This document shows, in pieces, positions 17,368-27,502 of a stretch of DNA of 64,000 nucleotides. The notes under the pieces are model-generated. The model saw only the letters and a list, made by a program, of their open reading frames with translations, was not told where the DNA came from and did not search any database. The stretch spans positions 434,001 to 498,000 of the forward strand of contig CAVSRC010000019.1 of NCBI GenBank assembly GCA_963730325.1, written 5' to 3'. The translations under genes and the position numbers were made by a program. This DNA is from CAVSRC01 sp963730325. GTDB taxonomy: Bacteria > Pseudomonadota > Alphaproteobacteria > Rhizobiales > Kaistiaceae. How positions within the stretch are numbered: position 1 is the stretch's first letter; each line of letters opens with the position of its first letter.

Positions 17368-17391
17368 ACTGTACCGTCCGGACGGTAAAGT
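17368..17391. promoter_or_regulatory. Palindromic operator between TetR gene and efflux operon
   Basis: Positions 17372-17387 are a perfect 16-bp palindrome, TACCGTCCGGACGGTA. Symmetry extends to 24 bp (ACT at 17368-17370, AGT at 17389-17391) with one mismatched pair. On the minus strand it is abutted by TTGACT, a good -35 element, so repressor binding should block the pump promoter. TetR/AcrR-type control is inferred from the adjacent regulator gene. Confidence 0.75.
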
Positions 17392-17428
17392 CAATCCCCC
17401 GCACCCTGAGAGTGTGGTTCCGCCCCGC

Positions 17429-18067
17429 ATGTCTGCTGACAACAACCCGGATACGCAAGACCCTGCGAAGCCGCAGGCCGCCGGCGTCCGCGAATCCTCC
17501 GGCACGGCGACGCGCGAGCACATCCTGTCGGCAGCGGCCGAACTGGCCAATGAGAAAGGGGCTGCCCACATCTCGCTGGAGGCCATCGCCCGCCGCGCCG
17601 GCATCTCGAAAGGTGGCCTGCTCTACCACTTTCCCAAAAAAGACGCACTGATCCGCGCGTTGGTCGAACGGCACATGGCCGACATCGATGCGATGCTCGC
17701 CCAGATCGAAATCGCCAGCGGGCAGCGGCGGACCAATGCGATTGCCGGCAAATTCGTCGAGATCATGCGGGAGAAGATGTGCCAGCAGAACAAAGCGGCC
17801 GACGGCATCTTCCTGGCGCTGGCGGAGAACCCCGATCTGCTGGCCCCCGTGCGCGCGTTCGAGCGGAGCATGGCCGAGCGCATCCGCCGTACCGCCTCCG
17901 ACCGCGAGCTGTCGCTGATCGCCCTGCTGGTAGTCGAAGGCATGCGCTCGCTGACGCTGTTCCAGGCCAATCCCCTGACGGCGGAAGAGAGCACGGCGGT
18001 GATCGACCGGTTGCTCGCTCTGCTCGACGATAACCAGGAAAGCAGCGAAGAAGGCCCGACGGCTTGA
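17429..18067 (+). CDS. TetR/AcrR family transcriptional regulator
   Basis: Probable local repressor of the divergently transcribed RND pump. The N-terminal helix-turn-helix is clear: ATREHILSAAAELANEKGAAHISLEAIARRAGISKG..., ending GGLLYHFPKKDALIRALVERH. The C-terminal ligand domain has the AefR/DUF-type pattern with several helices ending in LLALLDDNQ. About 212 residues from the ATG at 17429; a GTG at 17414 would add five residues. It shares a 125-base intergenic region with the adaptor gene that contains a palindromic operator. The inducing compound is unknown. Confidence 0.9.
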   Translation: MSADNNPDTQDPAKPQAAGVRESSGTATREHILSAAAELANEKGAAHISLEAIARRAGISKGGLLYHFPKKDALIRALVERHMADIDAMLAQIEIASGQRRTNAIAGKFVEIMREKMCQQNKAADGIFLALAENPDLLAPVRAFERSMAERIRRTASDRELSLIALLVVEGMRSLTLFQANPLTAEESTAVIDRLLALLDDNQESSEEGPTA

Positions 18068-18108
18068 CACGGTGCGGGGTCCACACCTAAGCCCGTGCAG
18101 CACTGATT

Positions 18109-18182
18109 GGCCTCGTGGCAGAGCGGCCATGCACAGGACTGCAAATCCTGCTACCCCGGTTCGACTCCGGGCGAGGCCTCCA
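18109..18182 (+). tRNA. tRNA-Cys (anticodon GCA)
   Basis: Acceptor arms GGCCTCG (18109-18115) and CGAGGCC (18172-18178) pair perfectly. The anticodon stem-loop AGGACTGCAAATCCT gives GCA, the T-arm reads CCCGGTTCGACTCCGGG, and CCA is encoded at 18180-18182. It stands alone between the TetR gene and the cobalamin importer genes. Confidence 0.97.
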
Positions 18183-18203
18183 GCCTGACCTGTCCTTCCG
18201 CCT

Positions 18204-18995
18204 TCACAGCCGCTCGCTGACGCTCCATGGGATCACCACCGGCGCATCCTTCAGGTCGACGATCTCGGCGGTGACGCCGAAGGTTTCCGCCAGCCGTTCC
18301 TTGGTGAGCACGGCGCGCGGTGGCCCATCGCCGACGATCCGCCCCTTGTCGAGCACGATCACCCGCGTCGCCCGGCGCGCCGCAAGCCCGATATCGTGGA
18401 GCGCAGCGAGCACCGCACCGCCGGCCTCCGCCCGCTCACGCAAGATGTCGAGGACGATGAGCTGGTAGCGCGGGTCGAGCGCCGCCGTCGGCTCGTCGGC
18501 GAGGATGACCGGCGCCTCGGTGGCGAGAACCCGGGCGATGGCGACGCGCGCCCGTTCGCCGCCAGAGAGCGTGGTGACGGCGCGATCGGCATAATCGGTG
18601 ACCCCGGTGGCCGCCATCGCCGCCTTGACCGCCGCGCGATCGGCCGCCGACAGCGATGCGCCGGCGCCGCGCGGCAGCCTGCCGAGGCCGACGACATCGC
18701 GTACGGAGAGCGGCCAGTAGAACTCCTGCCCTTGCGGCAGATAGGCGATGCGGCGGGCGCGCTCGGCCGGGGCAATGTGGCGGACATCCGCGCCACCGAC
18801 GACGCGTTCGCCCGTGGCCGGTACCAGGCCCGCGGCGGCGCGCAGCAACGTCGTCTTGCCGGCACCATTCGGCCCGACGATGACGGCGAACTCGCCGGCG
18901 CGCACCGAAAGCGCGATGTCGGTGAGGATGGCACGCCTGCCGAAGGCGACATCGAGCCCGGCGAGCCGCAGCAGGGGATCGTTGCCGCCGGTCAT
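18204..18995 (-). CDS. btuD: Cobalamin/iron-chelate ABC transporter ATPase
   Basis: Energises vitamin B12 import through the adjacent FecCD-type permease. The 263-residue protein from ATG at 18995 has Walker A GPNGAGKT at residues 41-48, the signature LSGGERARVAIARVLA, Walker B VILADEPTAALD and the switch histidine in LAALHDIGLAARRA. Its start overlaps the permease stop by four bases (ATGA), showing translational coupling. Assignment to cobalamin rather than heme or siderophore rests on the neighbours BtuB, BtuF, CobD and CobQ. Confidence 0.9.
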   Translation of the reverse strand: MTGGNDPLLRLAGLDVAFGRRAILTDIALSVRAGEFAVIVGPNGAGKTTLLRAAAGLVPATGERVVGGADVRHIAPAERARRIAYLPQGQEFYWPLSVRDVVGLGRLPRGAGASLSAADRAAVKAAMAATGVTDYADRAVTTLSGGERARVAIARVLATEAPVILADEPTAALDPRYQLIVLDILRERAEAGGAVLAALHDIGLAARRATRVIVLDKGRIVGDGPPRAVLTKERLAETFGVTAEIVDLKDAPVVIPWSVSERL

Positions 18996-20014
18996 GGCGC
19001 GTCTCCGGTGAGCTGGTGGCGGCGGACGATGATGAGGGCGATGAAGAACGGCGCGCCGATAAGCGCGGTGAAGACGCCGACCTTGATTTCGCCGGCCTGG
19101 GTCGGGATCAGCCGCACGGCGATATCGGCGGCAAGCAGGAGCGCGGCGCCGGACAGCGCCGCCGGCACCATCAGCCGGCCGGGATCGTGGCGCACGAAGG
19201 GGCGCATCAGGTGCGGCGCGACCAGCCCGACGAAGCCGATGGAGCCGGCCACGGCGACCCCGGCGCCGACGGCGGCGGCAACGCCGACGACGACGCGCAG
19301 GCGCACGCGCGCAAGCGCGAAGCCCATGCTGGCCGCGGCATCCTCGCCGAGCGTCAGCGCGCGGAAGGCGCGCCGGTCCCACATCAGCAGCACCACGCCG
19401 ACGACCATGAAGGGCGCGGCGATGAGAACGTGCTGCATGCTGCGGTCCTGAAGGGAACCGAGCAGCCAGAAGGCGATCTCGAGCGCGGCGAAGGGGTTGG
19501 GCGCGAGATTGAGGGCGAGCGCCGTGGCGGCGCCGGCAAGGCTGGAGACGGCGAGGCCGGCGAGGATGAGCACCAGCAGGCTCGCCTGCGGCCCCGCCAC
19601 CAGGATGAGCAACGCGACCGAGGCGAGCGCCCCGGCGATTGCCGCGGCCGGCAGGGCCCAGGAGAGCACGCTCACCAGCCCCAGCGAGATGACCAGAACG
19701 GCGCCGAAGGCGGCCGCGGCCGGCGCGCCGAAGAGCGACGGCGCGGCCAGCGGGTTGCGCAACAGCCCCTGAAGCGCGGCGCCGGAAAGGCCGAGCGTGC
19801 CGCCGATCATCAGGCCGAGCAGCGCCCGCGGCAGGCGGATTTCGAGAACGATGATGCGGGCTGCCGCGTCGCCCCCGCCGAGCGCCACGTCGCGCAGCGT
19901 GTCCGGCGGCAGAACGACAGGACCGACGGCCAGTGAGCCGGCAAACAATGCCGCCACCAGAACCGCGAGCGCGATGACGAGCGCGCCCTGCCGCCAGCCC
20001 GGGTCAGACCCCAT
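18992..20014 (-). CDS. btuC: Cobalamin ABC transporter permease (FecCD family)
   Basis: Inner-membrane channel for corrinoid import. The 340-residue protein is strongly hydrophobic with about ten membrane spans. It has the FecCD hallmarks RLPRALLGLMIGGTLGLSGAALQGLLRNPLAAPSLFG and the cytoplasmic coupling region near AGSIGFVGLVAPHLMRPFVRHDPGRLMVPAALSGAALL. The stop overlaps the ATPase start; the start lies 11 bases after the btuB stop. Together btuB-btuC-btuD form one minus-strand operon. Confidence 0.92.
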   Translation of the reverse strand: MGSDPGWRQGALVIALAVLVAALFAGSLAVGPVVLPPDTLRDVALGGGDAAARIIVLEIRLPRALLGLMIGGTLGLSGAALQGLLRNPLAAPSLFGAPAAAAFGAVLVISLGLVSVLSWALPAAAIAGALASVALLILVAGPQASLLVLILAGLAVSSLAGAATALALNLAPNPFAALEIAFWLLGSLQDRSMQHVLIAAPFMVVGVVLLMWDRRAFRALTLGEDAAASMGFALARVRLRVVVGVAAAVGAGVAVAGSIGFVGLVAPHLMRPFVRHDPGRLMVPAALSGAALLLAADIAVRLIPTQAGEIKVGVFTALIGAPFFIALIIVRRHQLTGDAP

Positions 20015-20025
20015 GCCGCTCTCCG

Positions 20026-21909
20026 CTATTGCCGCCAGGTCAGGCCGACATAGCCGGACAGCCCCGCGGTGTTATAGCCCGCCGGGTCCTGATAGTGGGC
20101 ATCGGTGAGGTTTTCGATGCGGCCGAAGATGCGGGTCTGCGGGTTCAGCGGGTAGGAGGCCGAGAGGTCGAGGCGGCCATAGGCCGGCAGCTTCTGTGTC
20201 TCGCCGGTGCCCGAGAAACGATCGCCGATCAGGGTCGCGACCAGCGATGCCTGCAGGCCGGAGCGTCCGGTCCATGTGAGCGTTGCCGAGCCGCTGTTCT
20301 GCGGCCGGCGGGCGAGCAGCAGACCGGTCGTGGCGTCGCGGGCGTCGAGATAGGTGTAGGTGCCTCCCAGCGTCAGGCGCGACGGGATGAGGACGACCGT
20401 GGCACCCAGTTCGAGCCCTGTCATGTCGGCGCGGCCGACATTGACGTAGCCGCCGAAGCCGCCGCCGATGGTGGAATCGAAACCGAGGAGGTTGGTGAAC
20501 CGGCTCATGAAGGCGGTCGCCGACAAAGTTAGCCGGCCATCGAACATGGTCTGGTCGATGCCGACGTCGCCGCCGATGCTCTCTTCCGACTGGAGCGGCG
20601 TGGTCACACCGTTCTGCAGGTTATAGGCCATCTGGAAGAAGGTCGGCCGCTTGGCGCCGGTGCCGAGGCTGGCGCGCAGCTTGGTCTCGGTCGCCGGGAT
20701 TTCGTAAGCCGCGGTGAAACGTCCGGTGAGGAAGCCGTCGGCCCCCTGCTCTCCGTCGTAGCGCCCGCTGAAGGTCAGGAAGAGGTGGTCGATGGGCGAA
20801 ATCTGGTCGCCGGCGAACACGGCATAGCGCGTCGCGGTATCGTCGAAGCCGGTCGAGCCCCACAGATCTGTCGGCGTATAGACCGCTTGCTGCTGCTCGA
20901 AGCGCGCCCCGGCGAGCAACTGCCCGAACGCCCCTGCCCCCATGCTCGCCCGATATTCCGCGCCGACGGTATGCGATCCGTATTCATAGGTCGCCGGCGA
21001 AGCCGGTTCGTTGTAGCGGCGATGCTCGACCGTGGCGAAGCCGGTGAGCGACTGCTTGATGTTTCCGTCTGGGCTGTCGAAGGACAGGCGGCCATGGCCG
21101 GTCACCAGCGTGTTTTCCGCCGTGCTGCGCTCATTGGCGGGATCGACCCCCCACCCGGGCGAACCGTCATAGTCGGTGGTGCCGGTGGTGCCGGTGACGC
21201 CGAAGTCGAAGCGCGGACCGTCCACCGGCGCGTAGCTGCCGCTGATCGAACCGCTCCACTTGTCGAAACCGTCCGCCTCGTCGTGATCGCGATTGCCGAC
21301 CCGGGAAAATCCGCTGGTGGCGACGTGCTCGCCGCTCACCAGCATGCTGAAATCGCCCTTGGCGAAGCCGCCCGACAGGCGCTCGGCGTGCGTGCCGTAG
21401 CTGCCGCCCTCGACAGTGGCCGAGAAGCGCGGCGCCCCTTGCGGCTTGCGCATGATGATGTTGACCACGCCGCCCATGGCGTCGGAGCCGTAGATCGAGC
21501 TCTGCGGGCCGCGCAGGATCTCGATGCGTTCGATGTTGTCGAGCGAGATCGCCGAGAAGTCGAACTCGTTGCTGGCGGTCGTCGGATCGTTGACACGCAC
21601 GCCGTCGATGAGCACCAGGGTGTGGCCGCTGTCGCCGCCGCGCAGGCGCACTTCGGCAAGACCGCCGGGGCCGCCGGACTGGGTAACGGCGACGCCGGGC
21701 ACGGTCTCCAGAAGACCGGCAACCGAGGTTGGCGAGGCGCGCTCGATCTCTTCGTGGGTGATGACCGAGACGGCGCTGCCCGACTGACCGATGGCGATCG
21801 GCAGGTAATAGGGCGTGACGATGATCGAGGGGATTTCTGCGAAAGCCGGCGCGGCCATCGCGGCAAACAGGATCGTCGCGGCGCCGAGGCGCCGGTACAC
21901 GCATTTCAT
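20026..21909 (-). CDS. btuB: TonB-dependent outer-membrane receptor, probable cobalamin receptor BtuB
   Basis: Imports vitamin B12 across the outer membrane using TonB energy. ATG at 21909 gives signal peptide MKCVYRRLGAATILFAAMAAPAFA. A short TonB-box-like start (IPSIIVTPYY) follows, then the plug domain (GSAVSVITHEEIERASPTSVAGLLETVPGVAV, VLIDGVRVND, IEILRGPQSSIYGSDAMGGVVNIIM) and a 22-strand barrel ending in the aromatic segment GLSGYVGLTWRQ. Length 627, close to E. coli BtuB. The open frame continues upstream of the ATG, antisense to btuF, but without signal peptide or homology. Unlike many btuB genes, its 99-base leader has no cobalamin riboswitch. Confidence 0.92.
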   Translation of the reverse strand: MKCVYRRLGAATILFAAMAAPAFAEIPSIIVTPYYLPIAIGQSGSAVSVITHEEIERASPTSVAGLLETVPGVAVTQSGGPGGLAEVRLRGGDSGHTLVLIDGVRVNDPTTASNEFDFSAISLDNIERIEILRGPQSSIYGSDAMGGVVNIIMRKPQGAPRFSATVEGGSYGTHAERLSGGFAKGDFSMLVSGEHVATSGFSRVGNRDHDEADGFDKWSGSISGSYAPVDGPRFDFGVTGTTGTTDYDGSPGWGVDPANERSTAENTLVTGHGRLSFDSPDGNIKQSLTGFATVEHRRYNEPASPATYEYGSHTVGAEYRASMGAGAFGQLLAGARFEQQQAVYTPTDLWGSTGFDDTATRYAVFAGDQISPIDHLFLTFSGRYDGEQGADGFLTGRFTAAYEIPATETKLRASLGTGAKRPTFFQMAYNLQNGVTTPLQSEESIGGDVGIDQTMFDGRLTLSATAFMSRFTNLLGFDSTIGGGFGGYVNVGRADMTGLELGATVVLIPSRLTLGGTYTYLDARDATTGLLLARRPQNSGSATLTWTGRSGLQASLVATLIGDRFSGTGETQKLPAYGRLDLSASYPLNPQTRIFGRIENLTDAHYQDPAGYNTAGLSGYVGLTWRQ

Positions 21910-22008
21910 GATGTAGCCCCCGAATTGTCGTGTGCCGGCCCCACCCGGCTTCCCTGCCACGGCGGCAAGGGGTAAATCAGCGCCTCCGGCGGCGAGACGT
22001 TCACGGCC

Positions 22009-22857
22009 ATGAGACGCGCAACCATTCTGGGCTTCATCGCGACGCTTCTCGCGGCGCTGCCGCATGGCGCCTTCGCCGACGCGCCGCAGCGCATCGTCTC
22101 GATCAACATGTGCGCCGACGAACTGCTGCTGGCGCTGGCCGATCCCGACCAGATCGTGGCGCTCTCGCCCTATGCCGCCGATCCGGCCATGTCGTTCCTG
22201 GCCGACGAAGCGGCGAAGCATCGCCACGACGCGGCGCAGGCGGAGACCGTGGTCGCCCTCCGTCCCGATCTGGTGCTGGCGGGCAGCTTCAACGACCCGG
22301 CGACGCTGGGCATGCTCACCCGGCTCGGCTATCGCGTCGAACGCGTCGATGCCGCCAACAGCATCGACGAGTCGATTGCCGAGATCCGCAAGGTTGCGGG
22401 GCTCACCGGCCATCCGGAGCGCGGCGCGGCTCTGATCGCGCGTATCGAGGCGGCGCGCGACGCGGCCCTCGCCGCCGCCAGGGGCCGCCCCCATCCGACG
22501 GCGGTGGTCTATCAGCGGCGCGGCTATGTCACCGGCGGCGACACGCTGACCGGCGAGCTGCTGTCGATCGCCGGCTTCACCAACGACGGCGGGCGGCTTG
22601 CCGGCAGGACCGGCGGCTTCGTCCCGCTGGAGAAGATGGTCGTGGCGCGCCCGGACATCATCGTCGTCGCCACGCCGGCCCCCGGCGCCGTCGACCAGGG
22701 CACGGCGCTCCTCTCCCATCCGGTGCTGACCGGGCTCTATCCCCCGTCGCGGCGCATCGTCTTGCCCCAGCGGCTGACCGTCTGCGGCGGGCCGTCGCTG
22801 CCCGCGGCGCTCGCCCGGATCACCCGCGAAGCCGCGCGTGTCGAGCTTGAGCCTTGA
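22009..22857 (+). CDS. btuF: Periplasmic cobalamin-binding protein of the BtuCDF importer
   Basis: Delivers cobalamin to BtuCD. The signal peptide MRRATILGFIATLLAALPHGAFA precedes mature DAPQRIVSINMCADELLLALADPDQIVALSPYA, the typical BtuF/FecB start. The helical-backbone fold shows FVPLEKMVVARPDIIVVATP and a C-terminal lobe. 282 residues. It is divergent from btuB and translationally coupled to cobD: the TTG start of cobD overlaps the btuF stop (TTGA). Confidence 0.92.
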   Translation: MRRATILGFIATLLAALPHGAFADAPQRIVSINMCADELLLALADPDQIVALSPYAADPAMSFLADEAAKHRHDAAQAETVVALRPDLVLAGSFNDPATLGMLTRLGYRVERVDAANSIDESIAEIRKVAGLTGHPERGAALIARIEAARDAALAAARGRPHPTAVVYQRRGYVTGGDTLTGELLSIAGFTNDGGRLAGRTGGFVPLEKMVVARPDIIVVATPAPGAVDQGTALLSHPVLTGLYPPSRRIVLPQRLTVCGGPSLPAALARITREAARVELEP

Positions 22858-23828
22858 TCTCATCGGACCACCTCTGGCTGCTCGTCATTGCGCTGGCGCT
22901 CGACGCCGCCTTCGGTGTGCCCGAGCCGATCTGGCGGCGCCTGCCGCGTCCGGCCGCGCTCGTCGGCGGCCTCATCGGCCTTCTCGACCGCTGGCTCAAC
23001 AGCGAGGCGCTGACGGCGGCGTGGCGCCAGGCGGCCGGCATCTTCGCGCTCATCATCGTTGTCGTGCTGGCGGTCCTCGTCGGCTACGGGCTCGAGTTGG
23101 GGTTCCGCTCCTTTCCCTTCGGCTGGATCGGCACGGCGATCGTTGCCGCGCTGCTGATCGGCGGCCGCGCGCTCCATGACCGCGTCAAGCGCGTCGCCGA
23201 TGCCTTCGGCGAGGGGTTGGCTGCTGCGCGGGCGCAAGTGGCGCGTCTTACCGGCCGCGATCCGGGCAGCCTCGACCAGTCGCGCGTGTGTCGCGCCGCC
23301 ATCGAGTCCGTCGCCGGCAACCTGTCCGACGGTGTGGTCGGGCCGGCCTTGTGGTTCCTCGTCCTCGGCCTGCCGGGCCTCTTCGCCTACAAGGTCATCG
23401 GCATCGCCGATGCGATGATCGGCCACCGCACCCCGCGCCACCAGCGTTTCGGCTGGGCCGCCGCCCGGCTCGACGATCTCATCAACCTGCCGGCGAGCCG
23501 CATCGCCGGTGCGCTGATCGCGCTGGCCGCCCCTGCTGCCGGCGGCGGCATCGCCCAGGCCTTCCGCACCATGGCCGCCGAGGCGCCGCGCCACCGTTCG
23601 CCCAATGCCGGCTGGACGGAGGCTGCCATGGCCTCGGCGCTCGGCCTCGCGCTCGCCGGCCCGCGCCGCCATGCCGGCGTCATCGTCAGCGATCCCTTCG
23701 TCAATGCCTCCGGTCGGCGCGACGCCAACCCGACCGACATTCGCCGGGCGCTGCGCGTCTATCTCGTCGCCAACGCGATCTTCTTCGCGTTCGCGGTCTC
23801 TGCCGCCGCCCTGGCGCTGTTGGTCTAG
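22854..23828 (+). CDS. cobD: Adenosylcobinamide-phosphate synthase (CobD/CbiB)
   Basis: Membrane enzyme that attaches aminopropanol (phosphate) to adenosylcobyric acid. The 324-residue protein has the family pattern: N-terminal LALDAAFGVPEPIWRRLPRPAALVGGLI, the conserved ESVAGNLSDGVVGPALWFLVLGLPGLFAYKVI, then NAGWTEAAMASALGLALAGPRRHAG, with several membrane spans. Translation starts at TTG (22854) overlapping the btuF stop, a rare start that fits translational coupling. The gene converges on cobQ. Confidence 0.93.
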   Translation: MISSDHLWLLVIALALDAAFGVPEPIWRRLPRPAALVGGLIGLLDRWLNSEALTAAWRQAAGIFALIIVVVLAVLVGYGLELGFRSFPFGWIGTAIVAALLIGGRALHDRVKRVADAFGEGLAAARAQVARLTGRDPGSLDQSRVCRAAIESVAGNLSDGVVGPALWFLVLGLPGLFAYKVIGIADAMIGHRTPRHQRFGWAAARLDDLINLPASRIAGALIALAAPAAGGGIAQAFRTMAAEAPRHRSPNAGWTEAAMASALGLALAGPRRHAGVIVSDPFVNASGRRDANPTDIRRALRVYLVANAIFFAFAVSAAALALLV

Positions 23829-25295
23829 CCCGGCGATCGCCAGCAGCCGGTCGATGGCGACGTGGCGTTCGAGATGGTCGGCAAGCCCATCGAGGGCGGC
23901 CTCGACGCTCGCCTCATAGGCGCACGACGAAGCCACGCCGGCATCGGCGAGAAAGGCCCGGCGGAACAGGTCCGCGGCGAAGAGGCCGTGGACATAGGTG
24001 CCGGCGGTGAGGCCGTCGGCGGAGGTGGCGCCGTCTCGCCGCCCTTCGAGATCGATGACCGGCCGGGCGCAATCCGGCCCCGCAGTGCAACCGAGGTGGA
24101 TTTCGTAGCCGGCTATGGGTTCGCCGCTGGCGACGTGATGGCCTGTGACCCGCCGCGTGGTCTTGTCGCCGGAGAGCACGGTGGTGACGTCGAGCAGGCC
24201 CAGCGCGGCCACCGTCTCGGCGGCGCCCTCGATGCCGTCGGGATCGGCGATCGCCTTGCCCAGCATCTGATAGCCGCCGCAAAGGCCGATCACGCGGCCG
24301 CCGCGGCGATGATGGGCAAGGATGTCGATGTCCCAGCCCTCGGCATGCAGAAAGCGGAGATCGGCGATGGTCGATTTGGTGCCGGGTAGCAGGATCAGGT
24401 CGGCGGGCGGAATGGGCGTGCCCGGTTCGACGATCACCACGCGAACGTCGGGCTCCAGGCGCAGCGGGTCGAGATCGTCGAAATTGGCGATGCGCGGCAG
24501 TGCGGGCACGGCGACGGTGAAGCGACCGCCGGCGTTCGGCCGCCGCTCGGCAAGGTCGAGCCCGTCCTCGGCCGGCAGGCGGCCGGCATCGGCGAACCAC
24601 GGCACGACGCCGAGGCCCGGCCAGCCGGTATGCGCTTCGATGGTGCGCACACCCTCGGCGAAGAGCGCCGCATCGCCCCGGAGCTTGTTGATGAGGAAGC
24701 CCTTGATGCGCCGCCTGTCCGCCGGTGGCAGGACGTTCGCCGTGCCGACGATGCTGGCGATGACGCCGCCGCGGTCGATATCGCCGGCGAGCACCACCGG
24801 CACATCGGCGGCCTCGGCGAAGCCCATATTGGCGATGTCGCCGGCGCTGAGATTGGTCTCGGCCGGGCTGCCGGCGCCTTCGACCACGACGATATCGGCA
24901 TCGCGGCCGACAACGGCAAAGCTCTCCAGCACCTGTGGCAGCAGGTCGGCCTTGCGCTTGCCGAAATCGGCGGCCTGAAGCGTGCCGGCGCGCTTGCCTC
25001 GCACGATCACCTGCGCGCCGACGTCGCTCTCCGGCTTGAGCAACACCGGGTTCATGTGGACCGAAGGCGGCAACCGGCAGGCGCGCGCCTGCAACGCCTG
25101 GGCGCGGCCGATCTCGCCGCCGTCGGCGGTCACCGCCGCATTGTTCGACATGTTCTGCGGCTTGAACGGGGCTACGCGAAAACCCCGCCGGACGAGCGCG
25201 CGGCAGAGCCCGGCGACCAGCACCGATTTACCGACATGGCTGCCGGTGCCTTGAATCATGAGGGAGGGGATCGTGATGGCGGGCACGGCACTCAT
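23823..25295 (-). CDS. cobQ: Cobyric acid synthase (adenosylcobyrate amidase); stop codon lost by apparent frameshift
   Basis: Amidates four carboxylates of adenosylcobyrinic acid a,c-diamide using glutamine and ATP. The N-terminal dethiobiotin-synthetase-like domain has IQGTGSHVGKSVLVAGLCR and PFKPQNMSNNAAVTADGGEIGRAQALQ. The C-terminal class I glutamine amidotransferase domain has RVIGLCGGYQMLG (nucleophile Cys) and a late HGLFAADLFRRAFL. About 490 residues is the family norm and ends near LLAIAG. The frame then has no stop and runs on antisense through cobD to 22860; a TAG at 23827-23825 lies one base out of frame. The end given here is that natural terminus. One surplus base is likely. 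Confidence 0.9.
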
Positions 25296-25828
25296 AGCGC
25301 GATCTCCGGCGGCTGGCCGGGCTTGAGGGTGAGCGGCTGGCCGGCGGCGACGAGCACCACATGGGTCGCAACCGCGGCGACACGCTGGTTGAGGGTGCCA
25401 AGCGCATCGGCATAGCGGCGCGCCAGCGCGTTGTCGGGCATGACGCCGCTGCCGACCTCGTTGGAGACCAGCACCACCGGCCCGGCGGCGTGCCTCAGCG
25501 CCGCGATCAGGCGATCGGCCTCGGCATCGCTATCGCGCCCGGCGCCGAAGAGGTTGGAGAGCCACAGTGTCAGGCATTCGACCAGGACGGCCGTGTCCGC
25601 CCGCGACTCGCCCAGCAGCGCTTCGGCGAGGTCGAGCGGCTCCTCGACCGTGCGCCATCCCTCGCCGCGCCGCCTGCGATGGGCGGCGATGCGTTCGGCC
25701 ATTTCGCCGTCTCCGGCGGTGGCAGTGGCGAGATAGACGGGTGCGCGTCCGCTTGCAGCCACCAGCCTCTCGGCATAGCGGCTCTTGCCGGAGCGCTGGC
25801 CGCCGACGACCAGCACACGATTTGCCAT
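25292..25828 (-). CDS. cobU: Bifunctional adenosylcobinamide kinase / adenosylcobinamide-phosphate guanylyltransferase
   Basis: Phosphorylates adenosylcobinamide and transfers GMP to it, an activation step before attachment of the lower ligand. The 178-residue protein has the P-loop GGQRSGKS at residues 9-16, AHRRRRGEGWRTVEEPLDL carrying the guanylylated histidine region, VLVECLTLWLSNLF and LVSNEVGSGVMPDNALARRYADALGTLNQRVA. Its stop overlaps the cobQ start by four bases. It is the first gene behind the cobalamin riboswitch, so it should be off when B12 is plentiful. CobP is the name used in alphaproteobacteria. Confidence 0.96.
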   Translation of the reverse strand: MANRVLVVGGQRSGKSRYAERLVAASGRAPVYLATATAGDGEMAERIAAHRRRRGEGWRTVEEPLDLAEALLGESRADTAVLVECLTLWLSNLFGAGRDSDAEADRLIAALRHAAGPVVLVSNEVGSGVMPDNALARRYADALGTLNQRVAAVATHVVLVAAGQPLTLKPGQPPEIAL

Positions 25829-25950
25829 GATCGCTTAGCCGCTTACGGGACAAGCGAACGGACGTGCGGATATCGCAATCTTGTGGAAAACAGGCATTCG
25901 CGTCTCCTTCTCCGTCCCACCGACGGAAGGGTTAGAGGGACGCGTCGGCC

Positions 25951-26122
25951 GGTCTCCTGGCTCGCGGGTCGAAGTCTTTGCTCCGCGCCTTCCCGGTTTC
26001 CCAGTGGCTGATGCGGAAGACTCGCCGCTTACAGTTGCGGGGGCAGCTGCGGCTTTGGCTGGGATCACCCATCCTCACCGCATTCCCGTTTCATCCCCGG
26101 GACTCACGCATCCCGGAGAACC
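25951..26122 (-). ncRNA. Cobalamin (adenosylcobalamin) riboswitch
   Basis: Read on the minus strand, the region shows the conserved elements in order: P1 strand GGTTCTCC (26122-26115), ATGAAACGGGAATGCGGTG, the core GCTGCCCCCGCAACTGTAAG, the GCCACTGGG element and the B12 box GAGCCAGGAGACCGG. Its GGAGACC (25957-25951) closes P1. It ends about 120 bases before cobU and should repress cobU-cobQ when adenosylcobalamin is abundant. This region fills most of the 429-base gap between cobU and amtB. Confidence 0.95.
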
Positions 26123-26190
26123 GAACGCTGGCGCGACGTTACGGGCGCTCGGCTTGTCTGGTCAAGGGAGCAATTGCTGCCTATTCGCTA

Positions 26191-26206
26191 GGCAACGACC
26201 GTTGCC
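26191..26206. repeat. Short inverted repeat upstream of the ammonium channel gene
   Basis: GGCAAC (26191-26196) and GTTGCC (26201-26206) form a perfect 6-bp inverted repeat with a 4-base centre, 52 bases before amtB. No T-run follows, so it is more like a protein-binding site than a terminator. No sigma-54 promoter with correct spacing was found between it and amtB. Confidence 0.4.
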
Positions 26207-26257
26207 TTCGCACAAGGCATTTGCTTAAACACGGGGCGCAGAGACGGGGCAAATTCC

Positions 26258-27469
<1,212 letters not shown>

Positions 27470-27502
27470 GTCGGGCGCAGGCTCAATTACGGGACATCGC
27501 CA

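Noticed and set aside
21910..22008. Cobalamin riboswitch before btuB
   Set aside because: No B12 box or CCCCCGCxACTGTAA core on either strand, and the gap is too short.
21910..22863. N-terminal extension of BtuB beyond the signal peptide
   Set aside because: The ATG at 21909 begins a normal signal peptide; the extension is antisense to btuF.
22860..23822. A 320-residue C-terminal extension of CobQ
   Set aside because: It lies wholly antisense to cobD, has Arg/Asp-rich shadow composition and exceeds the family length; a lost stop is the simpler explanation.
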